Positions 9,413-18,254 of a stretch of 64,000 nucleotides of DNA are shown one piece after another. Under the pieces are notes generated by a model. That model was given only the letters and a program-made list of their open reading frames with translations. It was not told where the DNA came from and ran no database searches. The first letter of the stretch is position 1. Each line of letters opens with the position of its first letter. The position numbers were made by a program, and so were the translations under genes. Where the stretch lies: assembly GCF_001639105.2 (NCBI RefSeq), contig NZ_CP015285.1, forward strand, positions 2,844,001 to 2,908,000, written 5' to 3'. Origin of the DNA: Azospirillum humicireducens (GTDB lineage: Bacteria; Pseudomonadota; Alphaproteobacteria; Azospirillales; Azospirillaceae).

Positions 9413-11035
9413 CTACCCCTTGTTGCCGTCCAGCGGAAGCGGGACATAACGCAGGTCGCCGCCGCGGCTGACCAGCATCAGCAGGGTCTTGCGCCCCTGT
9501 TCCTTGGCCTTGGCGATGCGGCTTTCCAGATCGGCGGGGGTCGCCACCGGCTCCTGACCCGCCTCGACGATGACGTCGCCCAGATCGAGCCCGCGTTGCG
9601 AGGCGACGCTGCCGCCATCCACCTCCGTCACCACCACACCGGCGACGTCCTCGCCGATGGAGAAGGTCTCGCGCAGGCCGGGGGTGAGCGGGGCGAGCTT
9701 GAGCCCGAGCGCAGACCTGCTCTCCTCCGGCTGGGCGGAGCGGGGCGCGCCGCTCGAACCGGACATCGCCAACTGCTGCGGCTCGTTGCGCAGTTCGCCG
9801 AGCGTCACCTGCACCGATTCCTGCTTGCCGCCGCGCAGCACGGTCAGCGGCACATCGCTGCCGATCCCGGTCGAGGCGACGAGCCGCGGCAACTCGCGCA
9901 TCTGCTCCAGCGGCTTGCCGTTGAAGGCGGTGATGACGTCGCCCTGCCGCAGACCGGCAGAGGCCGCCGGGCTGTCGGGCGAGACGCTGGTGACCAGTGC
10001 GCCGCGGGTGCCGTCCATGCCCAGGCTTTCGGCGATGTCCGGCGTCACCCGCTGGACCTGGACGCCCAGCCAGCCGCGCCGCACCTTGCCGCCGTCCTTC
10101 AACTGGTCGATGATCGGCTTGGCCAGCGAGGACGGGATGGCGAAGCCGATGCCAACCGACCCGCCGGTGGGCGAATAGATCGCGGTGTTGATGCCGATCA
10201 CCGCGCCGCTGACATCGTAAAGCGGACCGCCGGAATTGCCGCGGTTGATGGCGGCGTCGGTCTGCAGATACTCGTCATAGGGGCCCTGCTGGATGTCGCG
10301 GGCGCGGGCCGACAGGATGCCGGCGGTCACCGACCCGCCGAGCCCGAACGGGTTGCCGATGGCGACCACCCAGTCGCCGACCTCGACCGCTTCGCTGTCG
10401 CCCCAATGGGCGGCGGCCAGCGGCTTGTCGCTTTCGACCTTCAAAAGCGCCAGATCGGTCGGCGCATCGGATCCGATCAGCTTGGCCGGCAGCCGGGTGC
10501 CGTCATGCAGGGTGACGGAAATCTCCGCCGCATCGGCGACGACATGGCTGTTGGTGATGATCAGGCCGGCAGGATCGATGATGAAGCCGGAACCGAGCGC
10601 CATGCTGGGCAAGCCGCCGGGTCCGCTGCCGGGGCCGCCGCCCTGCCCGTTCTCCGGCCCGCCATTGGGACCGCCCTCCGGCTGGCCGCCGCGCTGGCGG
10701 TTGCGGAACTCGCGGAAGAACTCTTCGAGCGGTGAGCCGGGCGGCACATCCATCCCCTCCGGCAGGCGGCCGCCACCGGAGGCCTGCGGCACCTGGGTGC
10801 TGGAGATGTTGACCACGGTGTCGACCTGTGTGCGGGCGAGGTCGCGGAAGGACGGCGGCGCGTAGGTCCGGCTGGCATTGGGCCCAGCAGTGACGCCGTT
10901 CGCACCGGGCGCCTCCTGCGCGGCGGCGGGACCCGCGGGAAGGGCCGGCAACAGGACGGCCAGCAGCGCGCACAGCGCCGCAACCGGAAGGTGGGGGACG
11001 GTGTGGGATGGTGGCGGAACGGACGCATGCGGCAT
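9413..11035 (-). CDS. HtrA/Do-family periplasmic serine protease with two PDZ domains
   Basis: A 540-aa secreted protease and chaperone. Signal peptide about 1-40 (ends GPAAAQ). A Gly/Pro/Asn-rich spacer (about 115-145) sits in the N-terminal region, longer than usual. The trypsin-like domain shows the triad His164 (TNSHVVADA), Asp194 (TDLALLKV) and Ser268 (RGNSGGPL). Two PDZ domains follow, the first around LGVQVQRV and GLRQGDVI, the second around GLDLGDVIVEA. It degrades or refolds damaged envelope proteins. The start ATG at 11035 is picked for the signal peptide. No sensor or sigma genes adjoin, so it is probably controlled in trans. mucD/degP-like; the exact orthologue is not decided. Confidence 0.93.
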   Translation of the reverse strand: MPHASVPPPSHTVPHLPVAALCALLAVLLPALPAGPAAAQEAPGANGVTAGPNASRTYAPPSFRDLARTQVDTVVNISSTQVPQASGGGRLPEGMDVPPGSPLEEFFREFRNRQRGGQPEGGPNGGPENGQGGGPGSGPGGLPSMALGSGFIIDPAGLIITNSHVVADAAEISVTLHDGTRLPAKLIGSDAPTDLALLKVESDKPLAAAHWGDSEAVEVGDWVVAIGNPFGLGGSVTAGILSARARDIQQGPYDEYLQTDAAINRGNSGGPLYDVSGAVIGINTAIYSPTGGSVGIGFAIPSSLAKPIIDQLKDGGKVRRGWLGVQVQRVTPDIAESLGMDGTRGALVTSVSPDSPAASAGLRQGDVITAFNGKPLEQMRELPRLVASTGIGSDVPLTVLRGGKQESVQVTLGELRNEPQQLAMSGSSGAPRSAQPEESRSALGLKLAPLTPGLRETFSIGEDVAGVVVTEVDGGSVASQRGLDLGDVIVEAGQEPVATPADLESRIAKAKEQGRKTLLMLVSRGGDLRYVPLPLDGNKG

Positions 11036-11464
11036 GGACGGTCTCCGCAAAATCGGTGAGGCAAAGCAATTCGAGCCGACGACCACCGCCCGCCGAGCCG
11101 ACAAGTCCCGGTGACGGTCGGAACGTCCCGCTCAGGGAGGTTCCTGAAGTCAAAACACGGCACCCCCCGTCCGGGGTCCATCGCACTTTTCAAAAGACCC
11201 CACCACCGGCGGTTTCCGATCCGCGCTTTTCATCCGTCAGCGGATTTTAAAAGCGCCGCCATCCACCAATCGTCGCGCCCCGTTGTGGCGCCGGACACAA
11301 AATCACGATTCCGTGCAAAGTTATGCTGGCATTTTTGAGAAGAGTTTCCGATAGTCATCCATACCGAAAACATCGCCCGCCAGCGTGAAGCCACGATGCT
11401 GCCGACGCACGCGCCCGCGTGGTCCCGCGTCGGAAGCGTGCGGTTCGGGTGGACATGCTGACGA
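11036..11464. other. Non-coding region between the htrA-type gene and the HTH-protein gene
   Basis: This divergent intergenic region of 429 bp holds both promoters. At 11120-11144 an interrupted palindrome pairs GGAAC with GTTCC and TCCC with GGGA across a G/G mismatch, so it could be an operator or an RNA hairpin in the protease leader. No gene is convincing; open frames here lack ribosome sites. Confidence 0.45.
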
Positions 11465-12358
11465 ATGACTGAAAATTCACTTTGGCAACCGAGCGATATA
11501 ATGAACGCAGGAACCGGGAGCGAACCGGAGTCTCCCAAGAAGCGTGGGCGCATTCCGCAGTCGGCGTGGCCCCAAATTCTTGAACGTTACCGCAGCGGTG
11601 CAACGCTTTCGGCCATTGCGCGCGAATTCGAATGCACGCCCAGCGCCATCTCCTACATCATCAAGAAGGCGGAGGCGGCAAGCGGCCAGGGCGATGCCGC
11701 CGACGGTGATGATGTCCAGAGCGATGCACAGGCGGACGACACCCAGTCTTCCGCACCGGCTGCACCGGCCGAGGAGGCGTCCGCGCCGATGACCGCGGCT
11801 CCGGCCGCGCCGGCGGCCGATCCCGCTCCCGCCGTTCCGGTGGAAGCCGAAGCTCCCGCAGAACCGCGCCGCGCCGGCCGCACGGTCCGCGGCACGTTGA
11901 CCCGTGCCCCGCGGACAGAACCGGCGGCCGAGCAAACCCCGGTCGAGACGCCCGCCGCTCCTCCGGCCCCGGCGGCGCCGGCTCAGACGGAAACGCTGCG
12001 CCTGAACCGTCAGGAACCTGCAGCGGCTCAAGCCCCCGCAGCGGCCCCGGTTCCGGCCGCTCCGGCCATCGCAGCCCCGGCGGCCACGGATGCTCCGCGG
12101 CCTGCCGGGCAGCCGACGCCACCGGTCGATGCGATCGAAGGCCGCCTGCGCGACACCGCAAAGGCTTGCATCTCCGCCTACCGCGGCTGGCGCCAGCAGC
12201 CGAGCGAAGCGACGATCCAGTCGTTGTCCGACAGCGTGCACGAACTGCGCAAGGCCCTGGCCCGCGTGGAAATCGACATGTCGGCCAGCAGGCGCGAGGA
12301 ACAGGCGATCCGCCCGATTCCGATCCCCGCGCACCGGGCCTCGCGCCGTCCGAACTGA
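11465..12358 (+). CDS. HTH-containing protein with long Ala/Pro linker; function unknown
   Basis: A 297-aa protein in three parts. Residues about 30-70 form a resolvase/Hin-like helix-turn-helix (WPQILERYRSGATLSAIA, then EFECTPSAISYIIKK). Residues about 75-215 are an unstructured Ala/Pro/Glu linker. Residues about 220-280 are a compact helical domain (RLRDTAKACISAYRGW, SLSDSVHELRKALARVEID). This suggests a DNA-binding protein with a separate oligomerisation or partner domain. No catalytic residues are seen, and no family name is recognised. ATG 11465 is taken as start; ATG 11501 is possible because neither has a clear ribosome site. A strong terminator follows. Confidence 0.78.
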   Translation: MTENSLWQPSDIMNAGTGSEPESPKKRGRIPQSAWPQILERYRSGATLSAIAREFECTPSAISYIIKKAEAASGQGDAADGDDVQSDAQADDTQSSAPAAPAEEASAPMTAAPAAPAADPAPAVPVEAEAPAEPRRAGRTVRGTLTRAPRTEPAAEQTPVETPAAPPAPAAPAQTETLRLNRQEPAAAQAPAAAPVPAAPAIAAPAATDAPRPAGQPTPPVDAIEGRLRDTAKACISAYRGWRQQPSEATIQSLSDSVHELRKALARVEIDMSASRREEQAIRPIPIPAHRASRRPN

Positions 12359-12426
12359 ACGGATTTTGAAAGGCGGGTCGCCAGGCACTCCCTGCCGAGC
12401 CCCTTTCGAACGCCGTTTTTCAAAAG

Positions 12427-12455
12427 ACCTCCGTCCTTGGGCCGGAGGTTTTTTG
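12427..12455 (+). terminator. Rho-independent terminator of the HTH-protein gene
   Basis: ACCTCCG and CGGAGGT form a 7-bp stem around a 9-nt loop, followed directly by TTTTTTG. It lies 70 bp past the stop and ends transcription before the tRNA gene. Confidence 0.9.
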
Positions 12456-12524
12456 TTGGAGAAGAATCCATGAAAAGGGGCTTGACGACCACCCAATCGA
12501 AAGGCTAATCCTCTGCGCCCCGAT

Positions 12525-12610
12525 GGAAGGGTGGCCGAGTGGTTAAAGGCAGCAGACTGTAAATCTGCCCGCGTACGCGTACGCTGGTTCGAATCCAGCC
12601 CCTTCCACCA
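12525..12610 (+). tRNA. tRNA-Tyr (anticodon GTA)
   Basis: An 86-nt class II tRNA. The acceptor arms GGAAGGG and CCCTTCC pair perfectly, the 3' ACCA is encoded, the anticodon GTA is at 12559-12561 in ACTGTAAATCT, the variable arm is long (about 12561-12585), and the T-arm has GGTTCGAATCC. A long variable arm is expected for bacterial tRNA-Tyr. Confidence 0.97.
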
Positions 12611-12773
12611 TCGCACCAAGGCGTGCGCCGGAGCAGGCCTCCGAACAGGAATTCCTAAGCGAACGACCCACAGCGGTCTGCTGTGTCAATGCGTTGCCGT
12701 CAATGGCGGTGCGATGATGGGCGTCCAGATTTTAACCTCCCAGCCTTTGAAAAGCCCGCCCCGCCCCGTGCCG

Positions 12774-14675
12774 CTATAGCGGCAGAGGATCCGCCGGCGT
12801 GACTCGCGGGAAACGCAGCGTGAAGGCGGTTCCGGCACCCGGCGCGCTTTCCAGCCGCAGCCGGCCGCGCAAGGTTCGTGTCACGAGCGTATAAACGATG
12901 TTCAGACCCAGTCCGCTGCCGCCACGGTCGCGGCTGGTGGTGAAGAAGGGCTCGAACACCCGGCCATGCAGGTCCGCCGGAATTCCCCGGCCGTCGTCGG
13001 CATAAACCAGCTCGACCTCTCCGTCCGACAGTGTGACCGTGACCGTCAGCCGGCCGCGCACGCCCGGATCGTAGCCGTGCAGGATGGAATTGATGACAAA
13101 ATTGGTCAGGATCTGACTGACGACGCCGGGATAGCTGTCCAGCATCAGGTCTTCCGGACAATGGATGGCGACGGTATGTCCGCTGCGGCGGATGCGCATT
13201 CCAAGGCTGCGCAGAACCTCATGAATGTAATGGTTCAGTTCGAAGACCCGGCGCTCCTCGCTGGCCTGGTCGACGGCGATCTGTTTGAAGCTCTGGATCA
13301 GGCGGGTGGCGCGTTCGACATTCAGCAGCATCAGCTGCGTCGCTTCGTCGGCGATGTCGATGAACTCCGCGAAGTCGCCGCGCCGAAGCGACCCGGCTTC
13401 GAACAGGCGGCGCAGGCCCCGCGTCTTTTCCGCCAGCAGCGAAGCCCCGGTCAGGGCGATTCCGACCGGCGTGTTGATCTCATGCGTCACGCCTGCCACC
13501 AGGGAGCCGAGTGCGGCCATCTTCTCGGCCTGGATCAGTTGGACCTGCGCCTCCTTCAAATCGTGAAGGGCCTGTTCGGCCTCCTCCTTGGCGGCGCGGA
13601 CCGCTTCCGCCGCGCGGACGCTCTCGGTCACGTCGGTATGGGAGCCGACGATGCGGAAAGTCCGGCCGTCGCCGCCCGACACGGCCAGTGCACGGGTCTC
13701 CAGGAAGACGGTCGCGCCCGACCGGTGGCGGAACCGCTGCAGCAGCCGGCTTTCGGACCGCCGGCCCGACGCCAGTTCCTCCACCATCTCCAGGGCGTCG
13801 GCGCGGTCGTCGGCGTGGATCAGCTCTTCCCAGCGGCGGCGGCTGTTCTCCATCTCCGCCTCGCCATAACCCAGCAGGCCCCACCATTGCGGCGAGAACC
13901 ACACCTCGCCCGTGTGCAGGTCCCATTGCGAGATGCCTTCCCGCGCGGCGCGGATCGCCAGCTCGAACAGTTCGCGGCTTGCAGCCAGTTCCCGTTCGGA
14001 ATGCTTGCGCTGGGTGATGTCGGAGTAGGTGGTGACGAAGCCGCCATCCGGCAGCGGCAGCGTCACCGTTTCGATGACCACGCCGTCGGGCCGCACCCGC
14101 TCATTGTAGAAGGGCCAGGACGCGTTGCGGATGTAGTCCAGCCGCTGCGCCACCAGCTCGTCCACGTCGCCGCGGCCATAGCCGCCCTGCTCCGCGATGT
14201 GGCGCACCACGGTCTCGTAGGGCTGGGCATAACGCGGGAAATCCGGATCGATGAAAAGCAGTTCCAGAACGCGCCGGTTCCACGCGACCAGCCGCAGATC
14301 GCGGTCGAAGGCCATCACACCCTGGCTGAGACAATCGAGGACCAGGCTGGTCTTCGCCCAAGGTTCCCGCTCCGACCTGATATCCGCCTGCCCGCCGGTT
14401 TCGACGGCCGTCAGCAGCGTTTCCCCCGCCCCGCCCGCACCCAGCGCCAGCGTAACCATGGCTCCGTCGGGGAACGCCCGCGTTACGGCATGGCCACGGC
14501 GCAGGTCGTCGACCCCGGACAAGCCGAGAAGCCCGGCGAGAAGGTCTTCGAGCCTCGCATGGAACAGCGAATCGGACGTTCCGGCGATAGGAACGGCAAA
14601 ACGTGCCGCAAAGGCGGCATTGGCCCAGACCAGACGTTCGTCGGCATCGAAGCGGGCGAACCCGGTATCTCCCAT
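12774..14675 (-). CDS. Orphan PAS-domain sensor histidine kinase
   Basis: A 633-aa kinase with no membrane segment, so probably cytoplasmic. Two or three PAS-like modules: a weak one at 1-90, a PAS_7-like module at about 112-222 ending in a TQRK linker, and a PAS_3-like module with a PAC tail at about 240-350. A coiled coil (355-390) leads to the phospho-acceptor His398 in THEINTPVG. The catalytic domain shows an N box (NFVINSILHG), a G1 box (YADDGRGIP) and a G2 box (GGSGLGLNIVY). No response regulator lies beside it, so its partner is elsewhere. ATG 14675 is preferred, with GGGAG upstream; GTG 14693 would add six residues. The signal is unknown; no haem or FAD motif could be assigned. Confidence 0.93.
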   Translation of the reverse strand: MGDTGFARFDADERLVWANAAFAARFAVPIAGTSDSLFHARLEDLLAGLLGLSGVDDLRRGHAVTRAFPDGAMVTLALGAGGAGETLLTAVETGGQADIRSEREPWAKTSLVLDCLSQGVMAFDRDLRLVAWNRRVLELLFIDPDFPRYAQPYETVVRHIAEQGGYGRGDVDELVAQRLDYIRNASWPFYNERVRPDGVVIETVTLPLPDGGFVTTYSDITQRKHSERELAASRELFELAIRAAREGISQWDLHTGEVWFSPQWWGLLGYGEAEMENSRRRWEELIHADDRADALEMVEELASGRRSESRLLQRFRHRSGATVFLETRALAVSGGDGRTFRIVGSHTDVTESVRAAEAVRAAKEEAEQALHDLKEAQVQLIQAEKMAALGSLVAGVTHEINTPVGIALTGASLLAEKTRGLRRLFEAGSLRRGDFAEFIDIADEATQLMLLNVERATRLIQSFKQIAVDQASEERRVFELNHYIHEVLRSLGMRIRRSGHTVAIHCPEDLMLDSYPGVVSQILTNFVINSILHGYDPGVRGRLTVTVTLSDGEVELVYADDGRGIPADLHGRVFEPFFTTSRDRGGSGLGLNIVYTLVTRTLRGRLRLESAPGAGTAFTLRFPRVTPADPLPL

Positions 14676-14940
14676 GCGCGTGCTATCTCCCACCGCCGAT
14701 CGGGACTGTTTGCGATGACCGTCTCACTGGCCGGCGGGCAAAATCTGCCATCCGGACACGCGGCACGGTTCGCGTGCCCCATTCTTGTCTCTTGACGGTT
14801 GACGGGCAAGGGGCATCACGCAGCCGCACCCGCCGGACGCCGCCGGTAAACGCCTTGATTCTACGTCTGACCGACGCCTAATCCTGCGCCTGGACGCGGA
14901 ACCTAACAGGCAAATGTTTGGCCGGAAAGGAATTTGCACG

Positions 14941-15366
14941 ATGTCGGATTTCGCGGCCTATGGCAGCCTGTTCCTTGTGGCACTGGCGGCCGCGACGATT
15001 TTTCCTGCACAGTCCGAGCTTCTGCTGGCCGGGCTGCACTCTTCGGGCAACTATCACGACGGACTCCTGATTCTGGCGGCGACCACGGGGAACGTGGCGG
15101 GATCGACGGTCAATTGGGCTCTCGGCCGCTATCTGATGCACTTCCAGGACCGCCGCTGGTTTCCGGTGTCGCGCCGTCTGGTCGGGCGGGCCACCGGATG
15201 GTACCAGCGCTTCGGCGTGTGGTCGCTTCTGTTGGCCTGGGTTCCCGTCATCGGCGATCCGCTGACGCTGGTCGCCGGCATCCTGCGCGTCGACATGCGC
15301 CTGTTCCTGCTGCTGGTCACGCTGGGCAAGCTGGGGCGGTACGTTGTGCTGATTGTTGCCCTTTAA
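14941..15366 (+). CDS. YqaA-like DedA-superfamily (VTT domain) membrane protein
   Basis: A 141-aa inner-membrane protein, the same length as E. coli YqaA. Hydrophobic segments alternate with the family's re-entrant loop (FPAQSELLLAGL) and the motif GNVAGSTVNWALGRYL, then WVPVIGDPLTLVAGILR. DedA-superfamily proteins affect lipid-carrier or phospholipid flipping and envelope integrity; the YqaA branch has no proven substrate. Start ATG at 14941 with AAGGA 9-10 nt upstream. It stands alone, divergent from the histidine kinase gene. Confidence 0.86.
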   Translation: MSDFAAYGSLFLVALAAATIFPAQSELLLAGLHSSGNYHDGLLILAATTGNVAGSTVNWALGRYLMHFQDRRWFPVSRRLVGRATGWYQRFGVWSLLLAWVPVIGDPLTLVAGILRVDMRLFLLLVTLGKLGRYVVLIVAL

Positions 15367-15529
15367 AGCAGTATAGTTCTAACATTGCATGTTATTCCCC
15401 CAAATCGGACGCAATAATGGGCTTGTCGGCGGCGGCGGTCGCACAGTATTAACGGAACCCGGACCGCGGATCCCTCGAACCGGCGGAAAGCCTCGGGATA
15501 GCAGGGGCTTTTCAAAATATCGGTGCAGT

Positions 15530-15543
15530 TTGACAGAGGTCAA
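15530..15543. promoter_or_regulatory. FNR/FixK-type box upstream of ccoG
   Basis: TTGACAGAGGTCAA is a perfect 5-4-5 palindrome matching the alphaproteobacterial FNR/FixK pattern TTGA(C/T)-N4-(G/A)TCAA. It ends 23 bp before the ccoG start and so could overlap the core promoter. Microaerobic control is inferred from family knowledge. Confidence 0.8.
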
Positions 15544-15566
15544 ACGCGCTGCACTGGTGGTCGACT

Positions 15567-17087
15567 ATGCTCCGCGCCAACGTGGAATCGCAAATCAGGC
15601 GCATCGACATGCCAGACGGAAGCATCGTTCAGCAGGGATCAGCCCAACCAGCCAAGGTTCCGCTGTACGAAAGCCAAAAGACGATTCACCCGAAATCGGT
15701 CAAGGGCCTCTATCGCCGCCTGAAAACCGCGACTTTCTCCGTTCTTCTGGCACTGTTCTTCATCGCCCCCTGGATCCGGTGGGAGCGCGGGCCCGAAGCC
15801 CCGGCGCAGGCGGTCCTGTTCGATCTGACGGCACCGCGCTTCTTCCTGTTCTGGATCGAGATCTGGCCGCAGGAGATCTATTACCTCACCGGCATCCTGA
15901 TCGTGGCGGCGCTGGGCCTGTTCCTGACGACGGCGCTGGCGGGGCGGGTCTGGTGCGGCTTTGCCTGTCCGCATACGGTGTGGACCGATCTGTTCGTCTG
16001 GATCGAGCGCGTCTTCGAAGGCGACCGGGCGGAACGCATCCGCATGGAAAAGCAGCCCTGGACCATGCGCAAGGTTCTGCGCAAGACGGGCAAGCATGCG
16101 GGCTGGATGGCACTCAGCCTCGTCACCGGTTTCGGCTTCCTCGCCTACTTCACCGACGCCCCGGCCCTGCTGCACGATTTGGCGACCTTCCAGGCCAGCT
16201 ACGAGGCGACGTCCTTCTTCGCCATCTTCGTCGGCATGACCTATGTCATGGCCGGCTGGACGCGCGAGCAGATGTGCATGTACATGTGCCCATGGCCGCG
16301 CATCCAGACCGCGATGCTGGACGAACATTCGCTGGTCGTCACCTATCAGGCCGACCGCGGCGACAACCGCGGTCCCAAGCGCAAGTCGCAGAGCTGGGAC
16401 GAGCGGCGCGCCCAGGGCTTCGGCGACTGCATCGACTGCGGCCAGTGCGTCCAGGTCTGCCCGATGGGAATCGACGTGCGCACCGGTGAACAGGCCGACT
16501 GCATCAATTGCGGCCTGTGCGTCGACGCCTGCGACACCATCATGATCCAGCAGGGGCTGCCCACCCGCCTGATCGCCTTCGATTCGCTGGCGGCCCAGGA
16601 CACCCGTGCGTCCGGCAAGAGCTACCAGTGGCGGCTGATCCGTCCGCGCGTGATCGTCTACGCGCTGCTGATGCTGGTCATCGGCGGCGCCATGGCCTGG
16701 AGCTTCGCGCTGCGCCCCAGCCTGAACATCACCGTCCTGCGTGACCGCGCCCCGCTGTTCGTGACGCTGTCGGACGGGTCGATCCGCAATGCCTACACCT
16801 TCAAGGTGGCCAACAAGACCCGCCAGAACCGGTCCTACACCCTCAGCGTCGCCGGCCTGTCCGCTGCCGACATCAAGGTGATCGGCGAGGCTGAGCCGGA
16901 GACCGCCGCACACACCGCCACCATCTCGGCGGAGCCGGACAGCGTCGCCACCTACCGTGTCTATGTGACGGCCCCCCGCGGGGAGGTGACCGCCAGCTCG
17001 CTGCCGCTGACCTTCCAATTGTCCGACACCGTGACCGCGGAACGGAACAGCCGCGACAGCGTGTTCATGGGGCCGGCAAACCAGTAG
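15567..17087 (+). CDS. ccoG: Cytochrome cbb3 oxidase assembly protein CcoG (FixG/RdxA), polyferredoxin
   Basis: A 506-aa inner-membrane iron-sulphur protein required for copper handling during cbb3 oxidase assembly (it reduces copper for CcoN). Membrane segments lie at about 57-75, 102-125, 178-198 and 213-230. The CGFACP and CMYMCPWP Cys motifs flank them. Two 4Fe-4S clusters use Cys288, 291, 294, 298 and Cys312, 315, 318, 322. A final helix near 365-385 leads to a periplasmic Ig-like FixG domain. The oxidase genes ccoNOP and ccoHIS are not adjacent, so this is a detached copy, but it has its own FNR/FixK box. ATG 15609 is an alternative start. Confidence 0.95.
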   Translation: MLRANVESQIRRIDMPDGSIVQQGSAQPAKVPLYESQKTIHPKSVKGLYRRLKTATFSVLLALFFIAPWIRWERGPEAPAQAVLFDLTAPRFFLFWIEIWPQEIYYLTGILIVAALGLFLTTALAGRVWCGFACPHTVWTDLFVWIERVFEGDRAERIRMEKQPWTMRKVLRKTGKHAGWMALSLVTGFGFLAYFTDAPALLHDLATFQASYEATSFFAIFVGMTYVMAGWTREQMCMYMCPWPRIQTAMLDEHSLVVTYQADRGDNRGPKRKSQSWDERRAQGFGDCIDCGQCVQVCPMGIDVRTGEQADCINCGLCVDACDTIMIQQGLPTRLIAFDSLAAQDTRASGKSYQWRLIRPRVIVYALLMLVIGGAMAWSFALRPSLNITVLRDRAPLFVTLSDGSIRNAYTFKVANKTRQNRSYTLSVAGLSAADIKVIGEAEPETAAHTATISAEPDSVATYRVYVTAPRGEVTASSLPLTFQLSDTVTAERNSRDSVFMGPANQ

Positions 17088-17119
17088 CCCGTCACGGGGC
17101 ATCCTCCAGCGCTGCGGAT

Positions 17120-17158
17120 CGAAAGGCGGTGGCCGGCGGAACGGCCTACCGCCTTTCG
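17120..17158 (+). terminator. Stem-loop after ccoG
   Basis: CGAAAGGCGGT pairs perfectly with ACCGCCTTTCG (11 bp), with an inner GGCC/GGCC pairing in the loop. It sits 33 bp beyond the ccoG stop. The following bases are not a run of T, so it may be a weak or Rho-assisted terminator. Confidence 0.65.
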
Positions 17159-17290
17159 CGGTTCTGCGCAAAGGGAGGGCACACGGATGGCCAGTTTGCG
17201 CAGGCCAAGCCGCCACTCACCTGACTCGTCGAACGAAGGCTGGGCAATCGGGAAACCGGGCCCGCCGGCCGGCAGCGAGGTGAACAGGCC

Positions 17291-17848
17291 ATGTTTTTCG
17301 ATTTCGAACCGTCGGGGATCAACGACACATACCTGCGCCTGACGCGCTGCGGCGTGTCCAGCATCGTCGCCCCGGCGGGCGGTTGGAACGGCCTGCTGCG
17401 GGTCAATTACATCGTCGCCGGAGCGCCCGGCGGCGGCGAACCGCACATGATCTTCCGCAGCCTCGACGTCGGCTGGGATGACGGCCGCTTCTGCTGGAAG
17501 GGACGAGCCGCACCGGTGATGACCAGTTCCGCCATGGTCGACATCCTGCTGGAACGCGGACTTGTCTCGGAGGCGGAAGCGGAACGGCTGCTGTTCGGGA
17601 TCAACACCCCGGCGGCCGGCGCGTCGTCCGACGAGGCGCTGACGATCCGCGGGCTTCTTGCCGGATGCAGCTTCTCCCCGATCTACGAGTCGCAGCCGCT
17701 CGGCACCGAACCGCCGGCCGTGATCGGATTCGCCATGCGCACACTGTCCGATCCCGGTGCCTACATGCTGGCCGCCCGCGGCGGGCTGCCGGTCCTGGAC
17801 GGCGATGCCCGCGACGCCCTGCGGCGACTGGTCGGCGCGGCGATGTGA
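17291..17848 (+). CDS. Conserved-looking protein of unknown function (185 aa)
   Basis: A cytoplasmic-looking 185-aa protein with no signal peptide or long hydrophobic segment. It begins MFFDFEPSGINDTYLRL, has a Trp-rich middle (GWDDGRFCWKG near 67) and an Ala-rich C-terminus. Codon use is typical for the window and GAGGTG precedes ATG 17291, so it is a real gene. I recognise no motif. The next 21-codon open frame (17848-17913) begins in a TGATG overlap and is too short to call. The gene lies between ccoG and a di-haem peroxidase, but nothing links it to either function. Confidence 0.75.
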   Translation: MFFDFEPSGINDTYLRLTRCGVSSIVAPAGGWNGLLRVNYIVAGAPGGGEPHMIFRSLDVGWDDGRFCWKGRAAPVMTSSAMVDILLERGLVSEAEAERLLFGINTPAAGASSDEALTIRGLLAGCSFSPIYESQPLGTEPPAVIGFAMRTLSDPGAYMLAARGGLPVLDGDARDALRRLVGAAM

Positions 17849-17926
17849 TGCTCTCCTTCTTTGGTCGAAGACGGGAGGTGAATTGGGTGGAAACCATGCC
17901 CTATGGCCTATGAACTAAACCTTCGG

Positions 17927-17943
17927 GTGATAGAAACTGTCAC
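17927..17943. promoter_or_regulatory. Near-perfect palindrome, possible operator
   Basis: GTGATAG-AAA-CTGTCAC is a 7-3-7 inverted repeat with one mismatch. It lies about 100 bp upstream of the 56-codon frame at 18041, in a non-coding gap (17914-18040). The regulator is unknown. Confidence 0.4.
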
Positions 17944-18040
17944 AGTGCCGCGACATTCTTACTGCAACCGCTCACAGGAGCCTGCCGCTACCCCATAGAA
18001 CCGCCGATCCCGACATCCCGTGCGAGAAAGCTGAACAGCC

Positions 18041-18211
18041 ATGAACGCCAGCCTGTCCCATCGCTGCACCGCCCTGATCGACCGCGCCCGCGCTGCCTGG
18101 CTCAACCAGCCGCTGGCCCGCAAGCTGAGTGCCCGCAAGACGGCCGGTCGACGCCGGATCACGATGGAACTGCTGGACCTGGAGCTTTACCGAATCGATA
18201 TCGGCGGCTGA
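18041..18211 (+). CDS. Possible small basic protein (56 aa)
   Basis: A short frame from ATG 18041 to TGA 18211. The product is strongly basic in the middle (ARKLSARKTAGRRR) and ends LELYRIDIGG. That pattern, an Arg-rich stretch followed by a Leu/Asp helix and a terminal D-I-G, is faintly like the tiny DUF1127 proteins of alphaproteobacteria, but the match is by eye only. Codon use is GC3-rich like real genes nearby. The ribosome site is weak (GAGAAAG about 12 nt upstream). It converges on the peroxidase gene. Confidence 0.45.
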   Translation: MNASLSHRCTALIDRARAAWLNQPLARKLSARKTAGRRRITMELLDLELYRIDIGG

Positions 18212-18254
18212 AAGGGCGCTTGGGAGAGGCCCACCCCAGCTTCTCCCCGGCAGT

